NCBI GenBank assembly: GCA_019925795.1 | Contig: CM034306.1 | Span: 49,470,758-49,534,757, forward strand | Direction of reading: 5' to 3' | DNA: 64,000 bases | Source: Dendrobium chrysotoxum | Taxonomy: Eukaryota; Streptophyta; Magnoliopsida; Asparagales; Orchidaceae | Translations under genes and position numbers: made by a program | The notes under the pieces: model-generated | What the model was told of the DNA's origin: nothing | The model's input: the letters and a program-made list of their open reading frames with translations, nothing else | Database searches by the model: none | Part shown: positions 10,401-21,530 of the stretch, one piece after another | Position numbering within the stretch: the stretch's first letter is position 1 | Layout: every line of letters begins with the position of its first letter

Positions 10401-11387
10401 ACAATAAAAAAACAATTAAAATTTAGTCTTGAAAATTACCTCATTGTTCTTCAAAATTTTAAATAACTTTGTAGCACTGTCTTAGGTATAGTACATGTCT
10501 GAATTCCCTTCCCATCTCAAAAAATGAGGTCTTGAGTCTAGATTAGATGGTTTGTTACAGGAAAAGTGTTTCAAAAAGCATATATGTATAATACCACACA
10601 TAAAATATTATAAATTAACATTAAAAACTTTAATGCAATGAAATAAATTTAGTACACGAGACTTACCAGTAGGAGAGGAAAAAAACCATTGATGTAACCC
10701 AATGATTTTTCATTGCAAACTTGTCAAGAATTGTATTGAATTCATTGACCATGAAATTCCTTATGCATGCAGCCCAATTAATTAAAGTGAACTCATTTAC
10801 ATTATTTGCTATAGATATGAGCTTTCTAGGGGTTTTATGGTTATTTAGTGGAAAAAAAAGATTAGATAACAAAATTGTTATGAAGGTCTTTATCTTAGTA
10901 GCATTATTGGTTAATCTATCTAATTTTGTGATTTCAGTTTTTATATCGGTTGAGAGAGGTCCAGTCAATGGATCAACTTTTCATTTTATTTCATCACCTC
11001 TGTTAGGCAAACCTGTGAGAAATTTTTGTTTAATTAACCAAATGTAGTAAATTTAAAGTATAAAAATATCTCAAAAATTCCTTATTCTAAAGCTGACCTG
11101 TCAACAATGAAACCTCATCAGAAGTGAATTTAAGCAAATGACCATTGACAATAAAGCCTTCATCAGCAGCATTCCAAAATTTTAGAATCTCAAATAGCAG
11201 TGGTATACACTACTGGAATGCTGGAAACTTCAGAAATTGATAAATTTTCAAATTTTGAAAGGTTTGCTCAACTTCATCATCAATTATCTCAGCAAATGCA
11301 TCGTAAATTTTTCTGAACGTTGTAACATAGCATCGCGAAGTTACTGGCCTTTGATACAGCATCTGAAAAAAAAAGAATTAGGAAAGC

Positions 11388-11660
11388 ACAACTAAAGCGC
11401 AAGTAAAGCGCAGTTAAAGCGCAACTAAAGTTTTCTCTTCATACTTTTTTCCAATTTTATAAAGCGCAACTAAAGCGCACTTAAAGCGCAACAAAAGCAC
11501 AACTAAAGTTTTCTCTTCATATATTTTTCCAATTTTATAAAGCGCAACTAAAGTGCACTTAAAGCGTAACAAAAGCGCAACTAAAGTTTTCTCTTCATAC
11601 GTTTTTCCAATTTTATAAAGCGCAACTAAAGTGCAACTAAAGCGCAACTAAAGGTTTCTC
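11388..11660 (-). repeat. Array of the 11-bp unit in a higher-order repeat of about 90-bp
   Basis: GCGCAACTAAAG units alternate with a spacer TTTTCTCTTCATA...TTTTTCCAATTTTATAAA, giving roughly three to four higher-order units. Lies upstream of exon 11362 on the reverse strand, in an intron or leader. A shorter related patch (GGCGCAAC units) lies at 11785-11836. Confidence 0.85.
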
Positions 11661-12006
11661 TTCATATGGTTTTCCAATTTTAAAAAGAAGGTTAACATAC
11701 AAAATATAAACTTTTTAAGATAATATTGAACAAATTAGTATATATGAAATTTACTCTAAACCCTAAAAATAAAAAAATCACATAAAGCACACAATAAACG
11801 CAACTTAGGCGCAACGAAGGCGCAACAAAGGCGCAGCTTTACCTTTTCTAAAATACAGAAGTTCTCAATCTTCGTCGTCTACCGCTGGGAACTTGCAAGA
11901 ACGGAAATGCCAGACAATGAAGAATCACACGAGGTGTGATTCTGAGTGAGAGATAAATGAAACTGTCGGGTGAAACGTAAAAAAGGTTCGTGCGCAATAT
12001 TTGTAT

Positions 12007-12162
12007 TCCAAAATTTGAATCATCTTCGGGTTGGGTCGGGCCGATCGGGCTGAAAAGACATAAAGCAAAAGTTTTAGAATAAAAAAATCTTTGCCACATG
12101 GCGTGTTTCTATTGGCGTCCGGACGCGGAGATAGGTCTGGTGACCTGACCTAATAATTTTCC
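12007..12162 (-). repeat. Right terminal inverted repeat of the MULE
   Basis: Inverted partner of 6065-6180. It is somewhat longer because of about 20 extra bases between the GCCACATGGC and GATCGGGCTGAAAAG blocks. Confidence 0.9.
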
Positions 12163-12172
12163 CGGGTAGAGG
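12163..12172. repeat. Right target-site duplication of the MULE
   Basis: CGGGTAGAGG, identical to 6055-6064. Confidence 0.9.
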
Positions 12173-12439
12173 GTTAGGGGAAGGTTGGCGAACTAGTGGT
12201 TATAGATGGCTGTTGGGCTTGTCGGGCTAGGGAACTAGTTGGGGTTTGCAGCAAAAGGCTGGTGGCTTGGCTTCAAGTAGAAGAGGGCAGCGGTGACCTT
12301 GGGAGGTATTGGAAGCGTCGTAGGTGGGTTGAGTAGCATGGTAGCTGGACGATCGGCGTCGGCCTGCTGTAGGTGTTAGGAGTTGGGAGTGAGAAGGGCT
12401 ACTCGATAGCCTACTGTTTGCTCGAGTGTAAGAGGGAGG
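12173..12439. other. Flank of the MULE, nothing recognised
   Basis: G-rich on the forward strand with many GGT/GGC words. Short ORFs on both strands have no recognisable motif. Confidence 0.5.
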
Positions 12440-13157
12440 CACTACACGAAAAACAGCTATTTTTAGTGGAATTTTCGAAGGATAATAAGCCTCTAGAATT
12501 AGCGGCGAGAATACCGGCGGATTTGACGATGATAATTTGGGAGGCGTTTCCCTGTGGATAATCTGTCGAAGAAAGCTGTACTTCAGTATTCCGCCTTGTG
12601 CTCCGTTTAATTACGTGAAAATTTCTCTTGGTATCTGTTCTCACGGGAATAACCTCTTCCCTTCCCCCCTCGGTTCGACGTCTTCCAATCGGCCATTCCC
12701 GACATAATTACTTTAGCATTAATATTTTCGTGCATTGTTGAAATGTGAGACTACTTTAACTGATTTGATTGTCTGTGATTGTAGAAATATTGTGTTGTAC
12801 AATAATTGAGATAAAGTGATGCTTTTTTTTGCTGTGCTGCACAATTCCAACGGATTTTCGATGATTTTTTCACCGGAAACCACAACATGATGAGTTTATG
12901 AAGTTATTTCTGACGGGCCTTATTCGCTGGAACAAGTCGCCGGAAATTTCGATAGTTATTCTGCTAGTATTATTGGCGGTATGTCCGTGGAAATTCCAGA
13001 GGAATTTTTTGCCAGTAATTCAGTTCAAGGTCCGTCTTTTTTTGGGTCGCATCTACCAGAAATTGGTCAGAAATGGAGGGAAGTTGTTTGTGCTACTCGG
13101 CTGAGAGTTCGGCACAGAGAGGAGCAGGTACATGCGTGGGAATGGAGTATCGGGTAA
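12440..13157 (+). mobile_element. Probable CACTA (En/Spm-like) left terminus, fragment
   Basis: CACTACACGAAAAACAGCTATTTTTAGTGG at 12440 matches the usual form of CACTA ends (CACTACAAGAAAA...). Following DNA has the subterminal pattern of that superfamily: AATTCCAACGGATTTTCGATG near 12842, GCCGGAAATTTCGATAG near 12940, TCCGTGGAAATTCCAGAGG near 12985. No transposase and no matching right end were found; the segment is cut by the solo LTR at 13163. Confidence 0.45.
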
Positions 13158-13162
13158 TAGCA
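13158..13162. repeat. Left TSD (TAGCA) of solo LTR A
   Basis: TAGCA here equals 20932-20936. Confidence 0.9.
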
Positions 13163-16100
13163 TGTTTGATTGAAAAATATTATTTGGTTTTGAAAAGAGG
13201 GTTTTAATTTTCTTTGGGAAATATCTAATTTCTGGAATTTAAATTTTATAATCGAACACTTATTATGAATGATATATCACTTCGAAAAGTGAACATATCG
13301 TTCTCTAATAGGTTCAGATTACAAATCTTTGAATTTATCTGATTATTATAATCAAACTCAAGGAGAAACAATATATGATCCCGAAGGATCAAAATAATGT
13401 TTAATCCATTGTTCGACTACAATAATTGAGATAAGAGATCATTAATTTCATATTTAAAGTTATGATTGTAATTGATATATCTATCGAGAGAAAGAAGATA
13501 TCAATTACTATCGATAGTTCAAATATGATGATAATGATCGTAAAGTTTGAATTTCCCAAAGATAATCAATTGAAGGTTTTGAAAACTTGATTTTGAAATC
13601 TGGTCTGGGTTTCTAAATCTCCTACGAGCGCAAGCCCTCGTAGTTAATTACATCGTAGAAAACCAGAAAATTTTCTACGAATACTCTCGATTAAAATAGC
13701 GATACGAATTTCATTTAAGATTTTCAAAACTTGATATCAAGGAGGTTAAGGATTGGGATTTCAAGTGGGAATGGTTCGAGGTTGAGCACTTATTTCTGGA
13801 GTCAAAGGAAGAAGAGTAGAAGGTGCTTTAAGATTCTGAATCACTTCAGAAAACACCTCAAACTATCCTAAGTGTTGGGCTTGAATTAGATTGAAAGATA
13901 TTTTAATGTTTGAGTGGTCAATTTTATTAGAAGGTGGGAATTAGATTCCCGGAAGATTGAGTTCTTAAGATTGAAGACATGCCTCAGAACCTAAGTCTAA
14001 AATGGGTACTGAAAACTAGTGACCCAGAACCTAGCTAATGCAGTGCAATCTGGACTTACCCTGGCCTGGATTGGGGAGCCAGCTAAACCACCTAAACGCT
14101 TTTAAAAACCATGAATCAAAGTCTTTTAAATGTAGAGTGGTTAGGGACATTGATTAAGATTGGTTTAAAGAATTGGGGTCGACATCTAGAGCAAATCCTA
14201 ATTGACCCCTTAACATATGTTGGGTTAAATGTCTAAGCTAGAAATGCAATCAAAATTTAGACTCAATTTTTAATTTGTATCTAATGCAATGCATGCTAGT
14301 TGACTCGATGAAATGCTTAAATCAAAATGAAGCAGTTTTAAAATAGGCTTAAAAATAGATTTTATCCTAGAGATTGCACAACATCCCCTTGGACAGAACT
14401 GCACCCTAATAGGTCAGATGGTCTGCCAAAACCCGCAGGCGGGGAGGTGCCTAACACGGATGAGAAAAATCAATATGTATGCATGAAAAACTCCCGGCGA
14501 GTCCGGGCTTACTTCTTAAGAGCGTTAGAGTTTCTATCTGAGCTTAAAAATTTTTAAGTTTTGTTTAAGTAGAAGAAGTTAATGACCGTACCCTCACGAG
14601 CCTCCGATCGGGTTCCAGGCTAAATCAAAATCGACATGCAATAGCGCCAAATAAACTATTGAAAACATGTGGGTCCTTAATCGCAATCAAGTAATCAAAT
14701 CAACATTTAATTAAATTAATTAAATAAATACTCAAACTGAAAGTCCATAGGCAAGTGCCCTTAATAATACAACCCAGGGTCTGCAGTAAAGTAAAGTGGC
14801 CGGGTACCACTGACTACAACCCGGATTCTACTCCTAAGACTCAAGTGACTTTGAGATTTGAGATTCTTCTCGTTCTTCACTTCTTCGTCTCCTTAGAACT
14901 CCTTGGATCGTCGGGTCTGGATATCCAAATGAAAAGAAACTCCCCCTGAATAGGGGTGTTATCTTTTCTCTTTGGATACTTGAACTTCATCCTAATTTGG
15001 ATCTCCAAATGGATAGGAACTCTCCCCTAAGGGATGTTCCTTCCTCTTTGGATTCCAAGTTGGGTGTTTAAGTATCTCAATCTCAAATCACTTTAAACAT
15101 TACAACTCAATTTAAATCAAATTACATCAAATTGAAATTAAAAATCTAGACTCAACAATCTGCAGGGTTATCCTAATAATCAGCAGTTTATATTTGACAT
15201 CTCAAGCAGTTAATATATTGAAATTTAAAAAAATGCTCAATCACAGCCACGCTTGGCCATGCTCTTTTAATTTTAAAAGGGGGACTTAGGCAATTTTCCG
15301 GAGCACCTGTGCAATTTAATAATTATGATTTTTGCCCCCTTTAATTTATGCCCTGTATGAGCATGACCACCTGCATAAGATTAAATTAGTACAAATCGTT
15401 CCTAACCTAAGGGTAGATCTAACGTACAATCAATCAACTCAGAGTGCAGTAAATAAATAAACAATCACATCAACATCAATTACTTAAATTTAGCAACCAG
15501 CATGCAATGAAAACCACGGAAAACCCGGCATACGCAAGTAGCAGAAAAGTAAACACCGGTCTAACCTAAGACTAAAGTTGGTTGTCCTAGCAAACCATCT
15601 AAAGTGTGTGAGGTAGGCTGTGTGGCTTTGATATGTCCTAAATAGGATGATTTGATTGAAGTTGTTCAAAGTTCTAGTTGGTTGAAGGCTTAAGGGAAGA
15701 TTTAATTTGAATTTAAATATTAGTGACTTGAAATTGATTTTTAAATTTGATTTTACTTGTTTGTTGGATATCACCTTTGTTTCACACTGAGGCCGTGAAG
15801 TTTATTTCACCTTCCTTGGGGCTAATTTAATAGCCTCGTAGGCCTGGGTTACCCAGTGGTACCCGATATAATTAAATGATTTGAGTTTGATTAAGGTTTA
15901 AAGGTTGATTAATTTTAATTAGAATTAGTTGGTTGCTGATCTTAAGTTCAAATTAATGTTTTCTGGAATTTTAGATGATTTATTGAATTTTGACATTTTT
16001 TGGATTATTTTAATGATTTAATTAAAGGGTCAAAATTTGACTTTTTGATTTAAAGTATTTTCTGGAAAGTTAATGTTTTATTAAAATACTAGACCTTAAT

Positions 16101-17934
16101 ACGATCAGTTAGACAGTAAGTACACTAAAATTGGATTTTTCTAGATTTTATTATGAAGGTTTGAAGTTTTGACTTGATTTTGAACTAGGTTTGACCAAAA
16201 GTTGACTTTTTCAAATTTATTTGATTTCTGGAAACTTAACATTTTTAATAAATATTAGACCTTAAGATGAGTTGTATGCCTTTGAGTTTGCTCAATTTGG
16301 AGTTCATTTGAATTAGTTATGAATTTTTGAAGTTTTGAGTATTTAATGAATTATTAAAATTGTTTAATTAGAGCCATTTTTATGATTTGAATCCAAATGA
16401 CCTCCAAACTCCTTGAAATCAACTCCAAAGGTCAGGAATAACCTAAGGAGTGATTTCCAAGTGTTTGGAAATTTTCTGGAATTTTTAATTATTTTTAATT
16501 AATTAAATTAGTTAAATATTGAATTTCAATTAAACTTAAATTAAACTTAATTTTGAAGTCCAGTCAAGGGGATTTTATTTTTCATTGATTAAGGGTTCAA
16601 TTCTGGTCAGTTTGAGGGGTTACATGTAATTTTTGGATTTAAACTTAATTTATTACAATTTTTGGAAGGTTTTAAGGCTTAATTAAGGTTTAAACTTGAT
16701 TAGGTTAATTAAGGGGCTTAATGATTTCAAAATTCAGTGAGAAATTTTCCTAAGTTTTAGAGTGTCACTAAGTTTAAATGGTTTGAGTTTCAAGTCAATT
16801 GGAGATGAATCCTAATTATTTAAATTAATCGAAGTTCTCTAAACAAAGTCCTTAATTATTGTCCTTAATGACGTCCCTAGGTTTAATAGGTTTGAATCAA
16901 AATCCAACTAACCCTTGACATACACATGAAAGATATGCACACATAATCACAATCAATTCCTAAGTCTAGGAGAGCCCTAGAACTAGGTGGTGTGTGCACC
17001 TTAAGCATGTAAATCAAGTTAAAGTTTGATTAATTAAAGGATTAATCAATGAATAATTAATCAAATTGACTATTCATTGATTAATCATCACTCCACATAA
17101 ATTCTATTCAATCAAGCTCAATCTAGGTTTAGAATTCCAAGGGATCTCTCAAATATTTAAGATATATATAATTTTAAAATAATATTTTAAAACATATGTG
17201 TATATTTATAAGCATGAAAGTAGAGCATTTAAAATTAATATTTCAAAATATTATTAAAATATTTTCAAAATATCATTAAATAATAATTTTTTTTTTTTAA
17301 GATATATTGAGAGATCCACTGATTTTTAAAGTTATTTAACATATATATATATATATATACATTATTTTATATTCAATTTAATATTTAATTGAATATTACT
17401 TGAACATTAATTGAATAATTGACATTAATCAAATTAAATCAAGATTTTAAACTCTAAAATTAATTTTAAATTAAAGTACTTAAATTTTGAAAATTTTGAA
17501 ATACTATATTAATATTTTTGATTTAAAATCAATTTGATTGAAATTTTTAAAGTTTAATTTAATTAAATAAATTTTAAATTAATTAAAACTAAATTAATAT
17601 TCAAAAATAATTTTTGAATTAATTAAAAATTAATTCTTAAATATTTATATCTGAAATTTGAAAATATTTGAAACAACAAGTTGAAAATTGGAAAATATTT
17701 TGATTTAGTATAATTAGATAATATCTAAAATGCCTAATATTTAAATATTTAGAAATAATTCAAAATATATTAAATATTTTAAATTAATTTTAATTTTTAA
17801 TTAAAGGGGTTTAAAATCCGAGCATTTTGATATATTATACTAAATTTTTGGGTTAAAATTGAATTTTAAATAAATTTTCAAAGTTTCTGAATTTAAAAAT
17901 AGGTTTAAAATTAATTAAACCATAATTACTTATT

Positions 17935-18320
17935 AGCTCGCCGGCGGGAGCTACGTGGCAGAATCCCATTGGCAGACAAAAACGCGGGCAATGATTGCCT
18001 GGCGGCGCAATGATTGCGCCGCCGGCAATCATCGTGTGATGATTAACCAATGGGAACGCGGACCACTAATCCACGTCAGCGGGTCGCATGAGCCGTCCGA
18101 TTGTGCGTGTTCTGAAATCAAAGGATGCGATCACGTCGAACGAATGATTTCCTAGACAGCTAATCCCGCGGTTTCGAATGAACGGCTCAGATTGAGTCAA
18201 ACCGAAAGATAAACCGCGGGATTTAATTCCTCATTCGTTCAGGCCGCGGAATAGGAAAATCTCGACCGTTGATCGTAAGATCAACGATCTAGATCTCCCT
18301 CAGCGAGCAGAAAATGTAAA
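17935..18320 (-). repeat. GC-rich, hairpin-forming block conserved among the Tat LTRs
   Basis: In an LTR that is mostly AT-rich, this block is GC-rich. GGCGGCGCAA-TGA-TTGCGCCGCC (18001-18023) forms a perfect 10-bp hairpin. Related blocks lie at 27990-28270 and 48720-49030, sharing GCAATCATT words, 'CCGTTGATC...ATCAACGG' and CCACGTCAGC. May mark the transcribed leader downstream of the promoter. Confidence 0.6.
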
Positions 18321-19059
18321 CCGAGTCTTAGAACTCGTTTCTTCGCTCTTTCTCCCAAACGGATCGATAAAATAAATTGAAATTTTAAACCTAGCTAGCT
18401 GCAATGAATAGAATTCATGTGGACGTGTTTAAATTTCTTGGAAAGCGCTTTTTAAAAAGCTATTTAGCTCTAAGTGCGTAAGCTAGGGTTTGGGTTTTAG
18501 GGAGATTTACCCGATAGATTTTGGAAATTTTTGAAGCTCTGAGCTTGTTGACTGTCCACGCAACTTTTCTCTCTTGAACCCTTGATCTAATAGGCTACGG
18601 ATTGAGCTGAAGGAGCCTTCAACCGATTTGAACTCGAACTCGCTGGAAGGCTCGTCGCCGGCGACTTCTAACGGCTGGATTCGGCTTGAGATTTACGTGG
18701 GGGGGTTATTGAATGCTAGAATGAGCAGAGAGCTTAGTTGGGGGGGTTTGAGTCTGGAGAGAGAGTGTGTAAGGGAGAATGAATGCTCTCCTGGACCTTT
18801 TGCCCTATTCAAATATCTTCAGGCCATTTGGATGGCTAAGATTATTTTAGATGGATTCCAGATGGGTGCCACCTGGCCTGGAGGTTGTTGGGAGCAGGTG
18901 GATCAAAGGACAATAGTACAAGTGAGGTGGAAAGGTCATTTTGGCATGTAGTGAGCACATGGGATTGATAGGAGCTGTTGGATCTCCATCCAAGGGTTGA
19001 ATAAAGGCCTAGGGAGGTTCTAGAAAGAGCTCACACAGTTGGAGCTGATTTGGCATGGA

Positions 19060-20230
19060 GTGGGAGGTCATTTGAGCTTATTTGACCAAAATTGACCTCT
19101 CCAAAACCTCTTTTTGACTGTTTGACCAGTCAAAGTTCAGGTGGCATGCTGAGGTGGCAAGGGAATGGTCATGGGAGTTGCTTGGGTTGATTCAAAGGTA
19201 GTTTGATAACTTGACATTGGAGTTTGGATGTTAAAAGAAGGGATTGAGTTAGTTTGACCAAGTCTCCAAGTGTTGACTCGGTCAAAACTCTCATGATAAG
19301 ATCTATGATAGTTTTGGAGAGTTTGAGATCAAATATTAGAGTAGGTTTAAATATTTAATGAGATTTAAAAGGGTTGATTTGATTGAATGCAATTAAATGA
19401 CATATGTGGATCAAGTTTGACTAAATTTGAATTTAGTTAATAAAGTCAACTATTGATTAGGTCAAAAATCTAATCATGCCTAAACCTTTGGGGGAAGTGA
19501 TCATAAAAGTTTGACAGGGTTTTTAATGCAATTAAAATTTGATTTAAAATATAAAAACTTAAGGGTTAATTTGGTCAACCTAGGTTGACTTGGTCAACCA
19601 GGTTGACCTAGAGCCAGGGTCTGGGCTGGATCAATCTCAAATGATATTTGAAGTCTGGTAGGAGTGCTTTTTATGAGTCAAATAGGTCATTTGGGTTAAA
19701 TGGGCCTATGGGGTCCTTAAAGGGCTTAATGGGTCAACTGGGTTGACTTGGTCAACCAGGTTGACCCAGGGTCAGGGATTGGGTCTGACCAGTTCAGAAT
19801 AACATTCTGAGTCTGCTGATGGTGGTCTCAAGGTCTGGAGAGGTCATTTGGTCAAAATGACCTATTTGGGCCCTTAATGGGCCTTTTAGGTCAAACCTAG
19901 TTGACTTGGTCAACCAGGTGGGTCCAGGGTCTGGAAATGGGTTCAACAGATTTGAAATGACATTTGGAGACCAATGGAGGTGGTCCCAAGGTCAGAGGAG
20001 GTCATTTGGTCAAAATGACCTATTTTGACCCATAAAGGCCTGTTTGGTCAAACTAGGTTGACTTGGTCAACCAGGTTGACCCAGGGGCTGGAAGTGGGTT
20101 CAACAGGTTTGGTTTGACATTTGAAACTTGCTGGAGGTGGTTGCATTTGATTTGAAGCTCATTTGGTTCAAATGACCATTTATACCCCATAGGGGTATTT
20201 TGGTCATTTTGACCCCTGGTCAGCTAAGGG
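19060..20230 (-). promoter_or_regulatory. Putative U3 enhancer: palindromic TTGAC/GTCAA arrays in LTR A
   Basis: The palindrome GGTTGACTTGGTCAACC occurs intact at 19583, 19741 and 20056, and with one change at 19899, each followed by AGGTTGACC or AGGTGGGTC. Many single TTGACC and GGTCAA words lie between. TTGAC(C/T) is the WRKY W-box core, so these could be binding sites; this is inference. Confidence 0.5.
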
Positions 20231-20931
20231 TCAAATTGAGTCCAACAAAATGCAGTTTAATGCTCAATGGGTCATAATCAAGGGTCTGGAGGTGATTGGA
20301 GGCTTTGTAGAAAGCTTCAGGGTCAAAATCCACTGGGTGGCAAGTCCAGTGGCATAGACTGTAAATATTTGAAGGTTTTACAACCTTTGGATTTCAATTC
20401 AGTTTCTGGGGTTAGAGATCTCAGAATGAGCTCAAATTTGAAGGGTTGACTCTAGGGACATGTCATATCAGTGTGGAACTGACAGACCTTGAATCAGAGG
20501 TCATTTGATAGGGTTTTGAAATGTTCAAAGATTAACTGGAAAAGGCTTTCAGGACTTAGACCTTTTGCCTTGGATTTGAATCTGGAAATCTGGTTTTGAA
20601 TTGGATTTTGAGCTTGAATGATAGGATTTGGATTAAGTTTAGATTGAATTGGAGTTCAGATTGATCTAGAAGAATCCTAGGGTTTAAGAGGGTCATATGA
20701 TCTAGAGTCAGGTAGAATCCTAGGGTCTAGAATAGATCCTAGGGTCTGAAGTCTAGGAGAATCCTAGAATCTAAATTTTTCTTAAATTGTATTGATCTGG
20801 GGTCAGGATTGATTTGAATCTGGATTGATCTAGGATTAGATTAATCCTAGGGTCAAGATTGATCTTAAGGATTGGAATGATCCTAAGGTCTGGATTGGTC
20901 CTACTGAGCTCATACAAAAATGAGGTCAACA

Positions 20932-20936
20932 TAGCA
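20932..20936. repeat. Right TSD (TAGCA) of solo LTR A
   Basis: Identical to 13158-13162. Confidence 0.9.
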
Positions 20937-21099
20937 AGAGAGCAGGTGGGAGAGTGCGTCGCTATTTGCGTGAACGAGTAGGTGCGGTAGCAGCTACGAT
21001 TTGAGAATGAGGTGGAGAGAGGGAAAATGAGGGAGCATTTGCATGTGAGAGGAAAACAACGGAAGAGTAGGTTTTAGATTTAGCTTTTTTTATTTTTTC

Positions 21100-21357
21100 A
21101 CTGGAGGTCGAATCAGAATGTGTCATGTCTCTCAGTACACAATAAAAAAGTGATGTAGTGTGTCCTGATTCGCCTTTGGATGGCGTCCTGTGACCGCACA
21201 AAATAATTTCTCCACCGGACTATCTGGAGGTGAATAAGAATGCGCTATATCTCCCAGTACACAGCGATACACAGCATCGGTACATAGCAAAAAAGTATGT
21301 GGCATGTCTTGATTCGCCTTCGAACGACGTCCGGTGACCGCACAGAATAATTTCTCC
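21100..21357 (-). repeat. Two tandem copies of a MULE-like terminus
   Basis: Both copies run from CTGGAGGT through a ...GATTCGCCTT.G..GACG/GGCGTCC block to GTGACCGCACA(A/G)AATAATTTCTCC, ending at 21213 and 21357. Reversed, that end (GGAGAAATTATTCTGTGCGGTCACCGG) resembles the terminus of the MULE at 6065 (GGAAATTATTAGGTCCGGTCACCGG). No partner end was found in the window. Confidence 0.5.
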
Positions 21358-21447
21358 TAGACTGGACAGGTATTTCGTGGCATCAAATTCTCAAATTGGG
21401 CAGAGGATTTGATAGGGCTAAGATTAGATTAGGTATGATATATATAC

Positions 21448-21451
<4 letters not shown>

Positions 21452-21529
<78 letters not shown>
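21452..21529. repeat. (TA)n microsatellite
   Basis: About 39 dinucleotide units without a visible break. Confidence 0.95.

Positions 21530-21530
<1 letters not shown>

Larger units (their letters stand above)
8628..11362 (-). pseudogene. DUF1985/ULP1-like gene carried by the MULE, decayed and truncated
   Basis: Reverse strand, read 5' to 3'. Exon 11362-11098 (FLKFPAFQ...FTSDEVSLLTG, one TAG) joins in phase to exon 11012-10667 (GLPNRGDEIK, one TGA, then a long open stretch with INWAACIR and NEFNTILDKF). A decayed exon ends at 10440 (RPHFLRWEG, TAA at 10483). A long exon 10029-9052 has an acidic start, a proline-rich linker of repeated EVAPPPPQPP-type units and LEKPKPKQDVISVEKIE, with a TAA at 9635 and frameshifts near 9930 and in an A run near 9240. 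The last exon 8778-8628 joins in phase (AA|G) and reads INRGDVDDIL...DNHVDAFAFLL, the N-terminal edge of ULP1/C48 cysteine protease domains. The catalytic His-Asp-Gln-Cys core is absent. First exon not identified. Confidence 0.78.
6065..12162 (+). mobile_element. Mutator-like element with FAR1-type transposase and ULP1-like gene, 6.1 kb
   Basis: Bounded by long inverted repeats that begin GGAAATTATTAGGTC and by a 9-10-bp direct duplication. Inside are a forward FAR1/FHY3-type transposase gene (6269-8606) and a convergent reverse gene with DUF1985-like and ULP1-like parts (8628-11362). MULEs carrying ULP1-like genes (Kaonashi-type and relatives in melon, Arabidopsis and rice) and MULEs with FAR1-type transposases are both described; this copy combines them. 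Both genes contain stops and frameshifts, so the element is not autonomous now. Five arrays of an 11-bp unit are spread through its non-coding parts. Confidence 0.92.
13163..20931 (-). mobile_element. Solo LTR A of a Tat-clade Ty3/gypsy element, 7.8 kb
   Basis: On the reverse strand it runs from TGTTGACCTCA (20931) to ...CAATCAAACA (13163), with identical 5-bp duplications TAGCA on both sides, so it is a complete solo LTR. It shares ordered blocks with the LTR at 43965-50116: CGCAAGCCC..TAGTTAATTACATCG (13627), GGACTTACCCTGGCCTGG (14051), CCCGCAGGCGGGGA (14430), GGGTCTGCAGTAAAGTAAAGTGGCCGGG (14772), CTTGGCCATGCTC (15253), AAAAGTAAACACCGGTCTA (15545). It has no coding capacity; ORFs inside it are short and random. 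Confidence 0.88.

Noticed and set aside
12898..13104. 68-codon ORF with hydrophobic stretch
   Set aside because: Lies in CACTA-like subterminal repeats and has no conserved motif.
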